NCBI RefSeq assembly: GCF_029962835.1
Contig: NC_080575.1
Span: forward strand, 42,694,336-42,758,335
DNA: 64,000 bases
Source: Magnolia sinica
Lineage: Eukaryota; Streptophyta; Magnoliopsida; Magnoliales; Magnoliaceae
Reading direction: 5' to 3'
How positions within the stretch are numbered: position 1 is the first letter of the stretch; the number at the start of each line of letters is the position of its first letter. The position numbers and the translations under genes are program-made. This document shows, piece by piece, positions 22,133 to 33,786 of the stretch. The notes under the pieces were generated by a model. That model was not told the DNA's origin. It did not search any database and was given only the letters and a program-made list of their open reading frames with translations.

Positions 22133-25100
22133 TGTCACGCCCCGAACTTGAAAACCAGGCTCACAACATTCCCGATCACCGAATCCAGCACCAACAGCCT
22201 CCGTAGTACCCCATTCTCGACTTCAAGCACCCATACACTAGATTCTGATCCTGGAATCCTACAAGGAGGATTTTTCAACCTACATTTATCTTGTAAGAAG
22301 TATAACCACAAGTTTACCCAAATCACAAGGACGATATCATCATCACATATCCACTAATATAAACAATTGAATATAGTGCTGAAAAGGAAATACATATGTT
22401 GAAAATCAAAGCTCCAAAAGACAGCTACACGCTCCAAGCTCAACACTGCTGCGACCTAACACCACCTGCACGCATCTATCATGCATAAGCTTATAGAAAG
22501 CTTAGAGGGTGTTGTAAGTGTGTGCACAAGGTAAGTGTCAAGCACACAAATATCAGAGTAAGCAGAAATACTGAAAAATCCATTGGTCATACAATATCAG
22601 AGTATGCAATGCAGATCGGCTATGCAAATGCGGAGACATAGTAAGCCAAATATCATATACTGAGGATGCAATGTAATATACAAATCCTGACGAGTCCACG
22701 AATACCGTCAACCTCCTCTAGGCTATATAAATGTAAAAATATAGCAACCCAAAATGTTATATGCCACGGATGTAATGCAATATGCAGATCCTGGTAAGTC
22801 CATAATACCATCAACTTTATTTAGGCTATGCAATATAGAAGCATGGTAAACCAAATGCTATGTGTTGTGGATACAATTCAATATGTGGTACGAATGAAAT
22901 GACCAAGTTGGAGTGTGAAGTCGAGATGATAGTACGTAGTATCGTAGACTATGGGGTCCATCACAAGGGACTTCTATCCAAACTAGTCTCATACCTAAAT
23001 TTAGATAGTCAAACTCAATGTGGTAAACTCCTGATCTCAACATTCCTCAAGCTGGTCAAACTCAACCTAAATATTGCCCCCTTACTCAAGCAGGTAAGGT
23101 CACACCCTCTTTCAACTTACCACGATATAGAGAGAGATGTGGGCTACTGGTACACAGCCCCCATGCACTTATGTATATCTACTCGGTGTAGACGTTGGAG
23201 CGTCCCCTGGCCTCGGGGGTTTAGGGATTTTCACCCAAGGACATTTATGGCACCCGTATAATAGAATCAAACATTTCCGGTGTCCCATCTGGTCGTCCAC
23301 GAATACCTGTGGAGGCAACGACCCTGATGTTGTTAGGGTATATGGTGGTCATATCACAAAATGTGAGATGCATGAGTCATATCATCCAGTCATGCAGCAA
23401 TCCTGTGCGTACTGCGCGCTCATGTGGGTAACTCCTTCTATCAGGGAGTCCCATAATAATCCGCCCAATGGCATGTGTTATGATCAATCACTCCTCATAT
23501 CAAGCATATATATGATGCGCATGGACATGGATCGTAAAGCTATACTAAGCATGTGTATATGATGATTATGTACTCTCCTCATATCAAGGATGGGCCTAAA
23601 CGGCCTACTCATATTAAGAATGGGCCTAGCGATCATAGGGGCCCAACAGTTTGGGTTAGCCCATTAAGGGGAGGTGAGAATGGGCCTAACAATGAGCTAT
23701 AAGGAAAGTCACAATGTGGACATTTAACCATCATTGCTCTTACAATGTGGACATCAAACCATCATTGCTCCCAAGGCATGGCCCATCATAAACATCATTA
23801 CATACATCATGGTGGAATCACACACATCACATCGGTCCTCATATACATCGCTTTGGGCCTCACACAAGGGCCTCACTCATGGGCATTATATACATCACAT
23901 TGGGCCTCAACCCATGGGCCTTATATACATCACATTGGGCCTCAACCCATGGGCCTTATATACATCACATTGGGCCTCAACCCATGGGCCTTATATATAT
24001 CATATTCAGCCTCAACCCATGGGCCTCATATGCATCAAGATGGGCTGCAACAATGGGCCTCATATACATCAAGATGGGCCGCAATAATGGGCCTCATATA
24101 CATCAAGATGGGCCGCAATAATGGGCCTCATATACATCAAGATGGGCTGCAATAAAGGGCCTCAAATAATCAAGATGGGCCACAACAATGGGCCTCATAT
24201 ACATCAAGATGGGCCGCAACAATGGGCCTCATATATATCAAGATGGACCGTAACAACGGGCCTCATATACATCAAGGTGGGCCACAACAATGGGCCTCAT
24301 ATACATCAAGATGGGCCCTCGTCCTAGCGGGGCTATCTACACCATTCATCTATTTTTAGAGATCATTTTAGAGCGTTATCCAAAAATGAATCATATCGAA
24401 AGATCATCTGGACCATACCATAAAAAAATGAATCATATCAGAAGATCATCTGGACCATACCACAAAAAGAAAAAAGAATCATATTGGAAGATCATCTGGA
24501 CCATACCACAAAAAAAAAGAATCATATCGGAAGATCATTTGGTACATACCACAAATAGCAGTGGAGATCATGATTTTCCATCATTTAAAATTCCCAGGGC
24601 CCACCATAACGTTTATTTTCCATCCAAGCTGGGCATAAGGTCACAAAGGCCAAAATTAAGAGGGAAAGCAAATTTCATATTGATCCAGAACTTCTGTGGC
24701 CCTAAACGGTTTCAATGGTGGATGTTTATTCTCCACTGATTTGTAGTGTGGTCCACCTAATTGATAGATCTGCCTTATTTCGTCTCAAGCCTAAGATGAG
24801 CTCGTAAGATGATGGAAGGTTTGGATATAACACACCGCATGATCAAACCTACCGAACTTACTAACGTCCTTGCAAATGGACGGTATAGATGAAACACATA
24901 CATCATTCGGGACCCATGGAGCTCGCAGACGTCAATACAGCAACTATGCTGCTCGTGGGTCCCCACCATCCAGATGGACGGTTGGGATACAATATACACC
25001 TCATGATCAGGCCCACATGACCTGCTGACATAAATCAGCAGCTAGGCTGCTTGTGGGGTCCACAAAATGAATAGTTTAGATGTAACACATACATCAGTAG

Positions 25101-25893
25101 TGGGTCCCACTGTCTAGCCATCTGGACATTGTGGATTAGACCCATACATCACGGTGGGGCCCACAAAACTTGTTGCATTATAGTAGCTATATAGCTGGTG
25201 TGTGGTAGGCCAGCCAGTCCGCTTTCAACAATAGGTGGGTTCCCATGTGGGGCCCACCATAACATACATATATGGTATCTATCATATATATATAAAAGAT
25301 GACTGTTATGCTTTCCCCTTTATACAGTCCAGCAGTAGAGGCTGTTGGACGTCCTATGAATGGATGTGATACATTCATCAAGGTGGGGTCCACATACATG
25401 TGGCCCACTAGCCACATACATCGAGGTGGCCCCACGTACACGTGGCCCACTGATGGACGGTGTGGATCTAATCCACACATCACAGTAGGGTCCATATGTC
25501 CCAAAACGGATGGTATGGATACATACGTCATAGGTGGGCCACTCACATCATCATCATCACCAAAAGAAAAGAGAGAGAGAGACAGAGAGAGAGAGAGATA
25601 GCATAGTGGAGGGACCCTGCCATTATGGGCCCCTCTTGTTTACATCGCATAAACCAAAATGGATTTCATCACAAGTGGGCCCTCAAATTAAAATCAATTA
25701 TAGATATTCTAAAATCACCTACCAATTTCGCTCCTTGGACTCCTAAACTCCCTGGCTCTCCTTTTGATGGAAGTTGATGAAGGTTGGATAGCTAGGATGG
25801 GAGATTAGGTGGTAGGGAGTGGGCCACACCTAGCTTCTCTCTTTGGGAAGCTTGGACATTTCCTCTCTTGGGAATTGCTTGGAATGGAGTGGG

Positions 25894-25930
<37 letters not shown>

Positions 25931-26378
25931 TTGTAAGGAGAGAAGGATAGGAAGAATGGGTTGTTATAAGGAAGGGTTGACTTTGGGGATTGGAGAGAGA
26001 GGGGTACCATGCTTTGTTAGTAAGAGAGGGATGAGTTGTACTTGACTTGATTGATTGTACTTGACTTGATTGATTGATTGATGTGATGAATGGTAGAGAT
26101 TCTTTTTTTGAAATTTGCAACGCACAGCGTTCTCTTGAAATAAATGCGGGCCCACAACTCCTGGCCTAGGTATCGCATCAATGTGCAAGATGCGGCGTTG
26201 GAACCGAGGCGACAGAGCGGTCGCTAAGGTACAAGTTTTGGGTTGAGTTGACTCAGGTTAACAGGGTTTGACTCAGGGTCGCGCGCAAATGCTATTTACG
26301 CATCGCGGGTTGCCGAAATTTAACGGGGAGGATCGCGAAAGTCTATAGAACGGTACAGTCTAGGATATGAGCCTTACA
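22133..26378 (+). mobile_element. 4.2-kb solo LTR with perfect target duplication
   Basis: It begins TGTCACGCCCCGAAC and ends GAGCCTTACA, flanked by a perfect 5-bp direct repeat CAGGC (22128-22132 and 26379-26383). Joining the flanks restores the Tat-like LTR, which proves insertion. There is no internal region. It contains a minisatellite (23880-24320), several GTGGGGCCCAC-rich stretches similar to the dispersed MITE family (24580-25560), GA tracts at 25567-25600 and 25898-25926, and a TTGACTTGATTGATTG-type repeat near 26040-26080. Open frames up to about 149 codons inside it follow the repeats and look non-coding. Confidence 0.88.
23880..24320. repeat. 34/35-bp minisatellite, about 13 units
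   Basis: Early units are 35 bp (core ACATTGGGCCTCAACCCATG). Later ones are 34 bp (core AAGATGGGCCGCAATAATGG followed by GCCTCATATACATC). One unit near 24150-24175 is altered. The period shift from 35 to 34 coincides with a change of core sequence, so two related subfamilies sit side by side. Overlapping open frames here are by-products of the repeat. Confidence 0.9.
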
Positions 26379-26715
26379 CAGGCAGGACTGCCCAGCGAGA
26401 TCCTAACCAAAGATCAATCCGATCGAGGCATAATCGAAGAAATATCCGAGAGTCGATTTCAACTCCAATACGGGCCCCTCCAGCATATCTCACATATCTA
26501 CTCAGATATGCAAGCTTCCTGGCTAACCTATAAATACATCACATTACCCAAGATAAAAGTACACACAACTATCCCGATCCTAATTACGCCTACTTTAAAT
26601 CATACACCTGACTGAAGCATCAGAGGGTCCCCAGCCATAACTGACCCCCCAATGTCTCTTTTTTTTCTACAAAAGTGCAGGTACCCAACGACTCATAGGA
26701 AGTGAGATAAGATCA
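26379..26715 (+). repeat. 3' LTR of the Tat-like element, right part
   Basis: It continues the LTR with AGGACTGCCCAGCGAGATCC, the TATAAATA box (about 26530) and GTGCAGGTACCCAACGACTC, as in 4949-5260. The end is set near 26715, where similarity to the 5' LTR fades. Confidence 0.75.
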
Positions 26716-27144
26716 AATAATATTTATTATATAATATTTAAAATGATTTAAATTTTAAGTAGTTTAAAATTTTAATACCTCTACATAGTGTTAATTGATT
26801 TATTTTACAAAATTTAAATATTTAATTAAACATTATCTAATATTTTAAATATGTTAAAAGAAATAACCTCTCGAAGATGGTAAAATATTTTAAATATTTA
26901 ATTATAAAATTATCTTTTAACAAAATGATAAATTTACCATATTTTAGCTATGGTTTTAGTTAAATATCTTAATCATAAATAAATAATATTAATTATGAAG
27001 TCTCGAATTTTCTCGATAAGTTTTAATCATTTAAAAAATTATAATTAGATTTTTGTAAAACACATACATTACATGTGTAGTTAGACCAATAAGATGAAAG
27101 GTAAGACTCTTACAACCAAATAAGTTGCATTTTAACTCAAGTTA
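26716..27144. other. AT-rich intergenic stretch
   Basis: It is strongly AT-rich with many TTAAATATTT-type runs. I see no gene, RNA or recognisable repeat. It ends at the LTR start at 27145. Confidence 0.5.
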
Positions 27145-30100
27145 TGTAACACCCCGTACCTTCCAGTACTCAAGTATTACTATATAACCAAACTTAGTAT
27201 AAATACAAGCCAAGCTTAAGTGGACATTCACGTTCATTTTAGTCTAAATCTAACCGTTGGAAGCGAATCACCACCCATACATCAAGCTATCGGTCCGTTG
27301 TTATTTAAGATAGACCTCCACATTGACGTCGGAATCTATTTTCAAGGTTTCCATCTCCTGGATAGATCAATCATTCACCTCAGATTTGGAAATCTTAATT
27401 GCCATATCCGTTGTTTACCAAGTTGACATCTCGTTCAACGATCTAACACTAGATCATGTGATTCTGATTATGAATTGTAATATTAACTAATTAGGTACAC
27501 TTAAGATCTTATCAAAACACCTCAAGGGACACCTATATAATTCGCCCACTCAAACCCATGAGTGCTCGTTCAATTGAGGGTTAGGGGCGATTAATAGTAG
27601 AAATGGCTGCCGAACTTGCCCGAGATCAGGTTACAAACGATTAGGCATGTTGACGATCATGTGTGAAAGGAATCCGACCATTAGATGGTTGGAAAATGCC
27701 TCTCATGGCGCACAAACCAAACGTTATGGTCCACCTGGGTTTTGGGTCAGCCTGATCTTTGGTCAGGGGTTACATTTGGACCCATGGGTTTTGATGGACA
27801 GGCCAGATTTCACTTGATGTTACTACCGGCAGCGCAAACCACAAATCAAACACTAAATTAGCATGTATGGCCTACCAAAACCTTGGATCTGCCCCATCTT
27901 TGGTAACGAGGGCCATGATAGGGCCCGCCAAGTGAAGTGGATGGAGCGGATTTATCACAAACATCTTGTGGACCCCACACTATGTGACGTGTGTACACGT
28001 CTTGTATGCAACAGAGGTGCACTAGACCTAAGGTCGGGTCGAAAGTCCTTTGACCCGATAGTTTCTGAGAACGAGAGAAATCTCTCTCTCTTTCTGCAGT
28101 TCCCGCCTACGGGATTTTCAAACGGACGCCATCCATGTAATTTGTAAATGGCCCACCATGACCATCCTCTTGAATGATCCAATCCATCCATCATGTTTAG
28201 GTCATGACCCTCACCAAAACCTAGTAATTTTGGAACGTTGAAATCTACAAATGTGTGCACGGTTTCAACTAAACAAGGCTGACGTACGGGCGAGATTGTG
28301 CTTCTAGCCTCTCCAAAACCAGCCCATCGTGATCAATGTGGGCCACTTCGAGCTGATCCAAACTATTCATCTGATAGAACAATTCTGTCTGACAAAATCA
28401 ATGTCGTCCGTACACGACAGTGCACACGTGCGTGTGCACAAACTAGACCCAAATAGAGCCTCGTGCGGCATTTTCAAAAATGGAAAAATTCCCGTTTCCA
28501 TTTCTATCTGCCAGGGGGACGATCCGCGTGAGGGGTCTTTGGCTGATCTCAGCAATCCATGGGAAACAAATCCTGGCCGTTGAAAATAGCTTGTGCTGTT
28601 GCCAGCTATTCAACTGAGCAGCAGGGTATTTCTGTGGAGAGAGCATCGAACGTTTCCTTGCAAGTGCGAACCCACCACCCAAACGCATATAGAGCTTCTA
28701 AACCTCTCGTCCACGAGCTCCCGGACATCCATTCGAATCATCCCATGTTGTCGGTATGAAGAAAGAAGCCTTCATTGGAGATCCGCCACTAATGGCGTTC
28801 ATCTTCTCCACCGCACAAACCGAGTCGAAATCGGTTCGGGCAGTGCGGTTTCGTCGGACGACGTCCCTTGCTGGACGTTCCATCTGGGAGGAAAGAAAGC
28901 GAGAAGAAAGGGAGGAAAGAAGAATAGATAGAGAGGGAGGGAGTGAGCGGCTGCCCTGTGCGGCGGCAGCTCAATCCGAGCCTCACGAGCTCGGGGCGTG
29001 CTGGTTGGACCCACCTGCAATGAAAAAAAAGGGAAATAAAGAAAAGTGAAGCAAATGGAAGAAGAAAGAAAGAAATAAAGGACAGGGAGAGTGAGAGAAG
29101 AGAAAGAAGAAAAAGGAAAGCAGGGGGTTGAGTCGGGTTTGCTGGCGAGTCAACTGGACACGACTCGGTTCGAGTCACAGCTAGAACCAGTCAGCCTTCT
29201 TGCTGGAGTTTTCCAGCAGTAGGAGTAGATGATGAAAAAGAGAAAGAAAGAAGAAAAATGGTGGGTTGTGCCGAGTCAACTCGGCTGAAACCGAGTTTGA
29301 CTCGGTCAGGTTGGGCTTGGTGCTTGGTTTGGTCCAGCAAGCTTGCTAGGATGCAGGTCTGAGTGAAGGAGAAGGTGAAAGAAAGAAAAGAAGGGAGAGA
29401 GGATGAGAAACAAGGAGAGGAGCGGGAGTCGAGTTGACTCGAACCGAGTCGACAAGGTGAGAATTTTCATCTTAATACTATTATCTAGAAATTATTATTA
29501 TTATTACAATGTATTAATTAATGTTGTTATTATTACTATCATCAGTTGTAATTCTAATTATTAATTTCCATCATAATGATTTTTATTACCATGTTAGCTA
29601 ATGTAAATCATAACACTAATGCTAATAATTATTTTGTAATTATTAAGTTTACATTGTAATTAATGGCACACCAAACTAGAAGGATCTCGATTTACAATTT
29701 CCATCCTTATTACTATTATCATGGAAATTTTTATTATGGACATGATTAGCCACTAATAGATTACTCATACTAGTATTAGTTAGTATAGATAAAACCACAA
29801 CTTTAGTTATTAGGGTTTTACTCACCATTCTTAGATATTGTCATTGGTAGTAGAAGTATACTGATTTCTACCATTATAATGACTATTATTGCCACGATTA
29901 GCTAATATTAATTCTATCATTAATATTAATAATTATGTTATAATTATAAACTATCATGATAATTAATTTTACATAAATTAGCATTCAAATCCAACAATCT
30001 AAGTTTAAAACCAAACTCTGGGATGAAAACCATAAATCTAGGTATTCAAAACCTCAGGTTATAACCTTAACCATAGATAGTGTGAAGAAATTTAATCTAA

Positions 30101-31645
30101 CCGCACAATTTCATAACTTGTGGTAGGATTTGACTCTAAGGGCGTGCACGCGCTTCCTAGCAACGTTAGTGGGTGATTCGATTCGTAAGGTGATGATTCT
30201 TCACCTTAAGCTTTCCATCTTCCCATTAGCTTAAGTTATAGTTTATATTTTAATTTATAATTGATATCCCCTTTTTATAATCACATGTGTTAGCTGGTAT
30301 AAATGAATTGCTATATTTCATGCTTAATGTTTATCCTACATACTTATTTCATGCTTGTCGATTATTTGTGGATTGCTTATAGAACTTAAACTGGTATATC
30401 AGTGGGAAACCCCCACCTATAAATGTACACCCATACTTGGGATGTAACCCGACTGGTTGTGATTGAATGGACCTTCGGTTTAGTGGTTATTGAGTGGTGG
30501 TTTAAATGGATCATTGATGTGGGCCTACCATCCAGGGTTGTTGTGTCTAAGTGGTTTTCAAGGATGGTATTTTATCGCATAGTTTTGATACTCGCCCTAT
30601 GTGGCTTATTTTGATATTTGTCCTATGTGGCTTGTTTTGATATTGGTCCTACATAGCTTTATTTTGATATTTTCCTTATATGGGTTCGATGATTTATACT
30701 GTGTAACCATGCGATAGAAAATTCCATATATTGTAATATGATTGGCTACTAGTTGATGGGTTTCTATTAAACATCCTAAGATGGTGGTCTCATGAGCCAG
30801 GGATGGTGGTATGAGACCTATGCTCGAGCTGTCAGCCTACGCTGGTGACGAGCCCCCGTAGTGACCTTGAACTTATTTAAAACTAGTTGATTATAACTGG
30901 ACTAATAATGGTTTAGCTAATCATGCATACATGACATAGACTAGCATCTATCGCTAACGTACGTGATTTACAATAGGTAGTCATTACGCTGCACGTAGTA
31001 TGCTTTCGCTGACGACTAGTGATGATTTTCTCAGGTCGATGATTGTATGAGTGACGAGCCCAACTTCCACATGGATGTACATCCCCGGGGCGATGACTAC
31101 ATTTACGCATCCATGCATCTAATAAGACCTGCATCATGTATTGTTTTGCATGTTTTGTTTTATAACTATGCTTACCTAATGTGACGGTGTGTAATCTTGA
31201 GGAGAATTCACACTGAGTTGGTCACTCATCCATCAATATATAACCGTACAGGTAGCACAGGTGGCCCAAACGACATTCATGTTCATATTTATGAGGAGCA
31301 TGCTATGGTTGATAAGGGTGTATGATTGTATTTGTTAAGGGTTGCTTTAGGATTTCACGGCTTAAGACCGTTGTAGTTTACCTTGTTTTACATATGATAT
31401 TGTTTCGTTTTGTAATTGTAAGAATGGGGACATTGGTTTGTATAAGTCATTATGGGCGATCTTTTGCACATTTTAAATGTAAATGTAAATTTTTCATTAT
31501 GTAAGATTTGTCCATGCTATGATAAATTGCTAACTCTGATGAAAGAAAAAAAAATTATGTATGGAATTTGTTTCTTTATAAGTTAACACTCGGGTTTTTG
31601 GAATACAGGTCATATACTCGGGTCTTGAAAAGTTGAGGCGTTACA
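27145..31645 (+). repeat. 5' LTR of the LARD-like element
   Basis: It has 4501 bp. Relative to the 3' LTR it keeps an extra segment of about 110 bp near 30205-30315 and lacks about 30 bp present near 34168. It contains GA-rich tracts (28890-29110, 29220-29430) and a very AT-rich segment (29470-30000). Confidence 0.88.
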
Positions 31646-31646
31646 G

Positions 31647-31659
31647 TTGGTATCAGAGC
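31647..31659 (+). promoter_or_regulatory. Primer-binding site (initiator Met-tRNA type)
   Basis: TTGGTATCAGAGC begins one base after the LTR end (31645). It is the sequence complementary to the 3' end of initiator methionyl-tRNA used by many plant LTR retrotransposons for first-strand priming. Confidence 0.9.
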
Positions 31660-33786
31660 ATAGTTTGGACAAACTAGGCCTTGGGAAATGATCTTATACA
31701 AGCTTTGAATGTCTCAACATAGGATGTTTGAAATTAGAAATTGAACTTAGGATAATTTCCCCTAGATATAGAAGAATGATTGGAAATGTAGAAACCCAAA
31801 CTTAGGTTCCCTTAGAAGTGACTTGGATGGCAATCCAAACTTATATGAAATTCCATCTGAGCAAAGGACGCTTTGAGAATGTGGGAATTCAAAACCTAGG
31901 TTCCCTTTGAAATTATTAGAGCAACTATTTGAACTTAGGTGAAATCTCCTTGCAGCTAGCAGAAGTTGAGAACGTAGAAACTTAAGGTTCTAAGCTCCAT
32001 GTAGACTTGTTTGGATAGTCCTAGAACTTACAAACTGAACTTAAGTCCCTTGAGGATTATAGATTTAATCATTTAAATTTAAGAATATTCTTTATACTTC
32101 CAAACGAAAATTTCCTTAAAACTTAGGATATGAACTTCAAAAACTTTCATAAGTTAGGAATAATACTCTTAGGGAATCATATTGTGAATGTAACTCGAAT
32201 TCCATAATACATCTTCTCACTAAGAAATAATACTTTTAAAAATTCTAGTACACAAAATTTATTAGAAGTAGAGTTATAAAACTTTGGGTAGAATTGCAAC
32301 CCTAGCATAAGCATATTGGAACTAGATTTGAATCCTAGATAGATTTAGCAAAACTCAGAATTTTAGACCCCCTAGAAACTTGTTTGGATGACCAAAGAAC
32401 TTAGAAATGAATTTAGGACCTTTAAACATTTTAGGTTTAGTCATTTAAACTTAGAAATGGAAACTTCGGTTCTCTTGTAAACTGACAGGATAGTTGTCTG
32501 AACTTAGAAACTAAGCTTAGGTATTGTGGGGAACAAGTGCCCGCTATGATGCAAATGGGAATTATTATGAACATTCCTTGAACTTGACTCTCAATAAACA
32601 AGCCTTAGAAAACTTAGAATTTGAACTGTTTCAAAAAAAAAATTCTTAAATAATATCGTTATAAGATTTGATAAATGAAACTAACTTGGAATTGTAGAAA
32701 TTTTCCTTAACCACCATATTGTACATTTGATTGGACACAAGTGCTCTCTAAACTTAAGAATCACACTAGGAATTGTAGCTTGGATTCTCTATTACGTCTC
32801 CTTACTTAGAAATAATATTTTCCATAAACTCTAGTATGTAATAATTGAAGTTATAGGATTTTAAGTAAATGTTTAACCATAGTCTTAGCATGTCGAGACT
32901 AGATTTGAAACCCTAGGTGAACTTGGGAAATTTCAAACTTAAATTACCATGTAGAAATTTTGGTCATGAAACTTTTAAGTAGTACACTAGGTGACCAGAG
33001 TGCGCAGCTGGAAGCGTGATGGTCATTTGCGTCTATTCACGAAAACTTCGGACGCTCTCATTAAAAGGTTAGAAGATTTCATGATGTTCCCTGTGAGTCT
33101 GGGATAATCGGGATCATGGATTGATGGAATCATGTTTACGGGATGTGTACGTGGTTTGACTCAGATTCTAAGTCCTAGTAAATCTCAATGATTCTGATGC
33201 CCTGGTCAAGCAAAGGATCGAGGTCCAACAGGATTACGAATGGATACCAAATCCTGTCTTGCGCAGACAGATGATCGATGGGCTCAAACCTACTACGACC
33301 ATCTATTCATGTCAGCCTGAACACTGAAAAATGGAAATTATATCATACCTTGGATAACAGGGAACTATAATTAGGAGTAAAAGAGAGTAAAGACAAGAAA
33401 TGATTATTAGCCACCCAAATAAACTTATAATCTTAGTAAATACTATAAGAAATTCTATTGTTGGCAAGCAATAGGATGATCCCCTAGTTTCTCGTTAATG
33501 CTGGGATGATTTCTAACTGTTAGTAGGACCTAAACACGTTAGTCGATCTACTAGACCAGAGACTTAAGGGTTGAAGACACCGTAAAATAGGTTACCGTTC
33601 ACAATCATAGTTGAAGTGTTAAATCTTGGGGATGATATTCTTCTTTAAGAGGGGTAAATTGTAACGACCTCAGTTTCGGGTGCCTAGTGGCATACGTTTG
33701 TACATATATGGAAATAATGAATATTATCATCATCATAATAAAAGCACGAAATTTCGAAGACAAAATTCTCTTTAAAGGGGGTAGAT
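31660..33786 (+). other. Non-coding interior of the LARD-like element
   Basis: From 31680 to about 32990 the sequence is full of degenerate AACTTAGG/AAACTTAGAA motifs in varied spacing. No protein motif is visible. At 33644-33672 a second purine tract plus TTGTAACGACC resembles a polypurine-tract/LTR-start pair, 130 bp before the real one at 33774-33787. Confidence 0.75.

Larger units (their letters stand above)
4637..26715 (+). mobile_element. Tat-like Ty3/gypsy retrotransposon, interrupted by nested insertions
   Basis: The 5' LTR (4637 to about 5294) is followed by a primer-binding-site-like GCGTCGTCTGTGGGAA. Then come gag remains (about 5315-6600), pol remains with a large internal deletion (about 6560-7345), tandem repeats, a polypurine tract (GTATGGGGCAAT, 21721-21732) and a 3' LTR starting TGTTATAGG at 21733. 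The element's own sequence is interrupted by a solo LTR at 7783-21491, and its 3' LTR by another solo LTR at 22133-26378. The two LTRs share most of their length, including the TATAAATA box. The exact right end near 26715 is uncertain, and no clean target duplication was found. Confidence 0.8.

Noticed and set aside
23880..24320. CRISPR-like regular repeat spacing
   Set aside because: The units are contiguous with no unique spacers, the flanks are plant retrotransposon DNA and there are no cas genes. The same applies to 38440-39315.
23734..24327. Overlapping open frames of up to 136 codons
   Set aside because: By-products of the 34/35-bp minisatellite; the frames overlap and share the same repeat.
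24290..24739. 149-codon open frame downstream of the minisatellite
   Set aside because: It begins in the repeat array, passes through a second short repeat (AAGATCATCTGGACCATACC) and has no recognisable domain; it lies wholly within a solo LTR.
28789..29178. Open frames of 110-129 codons conserved between 28.4-29.2 kb and 35.1-35.9 kb
   Set aside because: The two regions are the two LTRs of one element, so similarity reflects duplication at insertion. The products are Ser/Phe/Leu or Arg/Glu low complexity.
31647..31659. tRNA-like sequence TTGGTATCAGAGC
   Set aside because: It lies one base inside an LTR end and is a primer-binding site; no cloverleaf can be formed.
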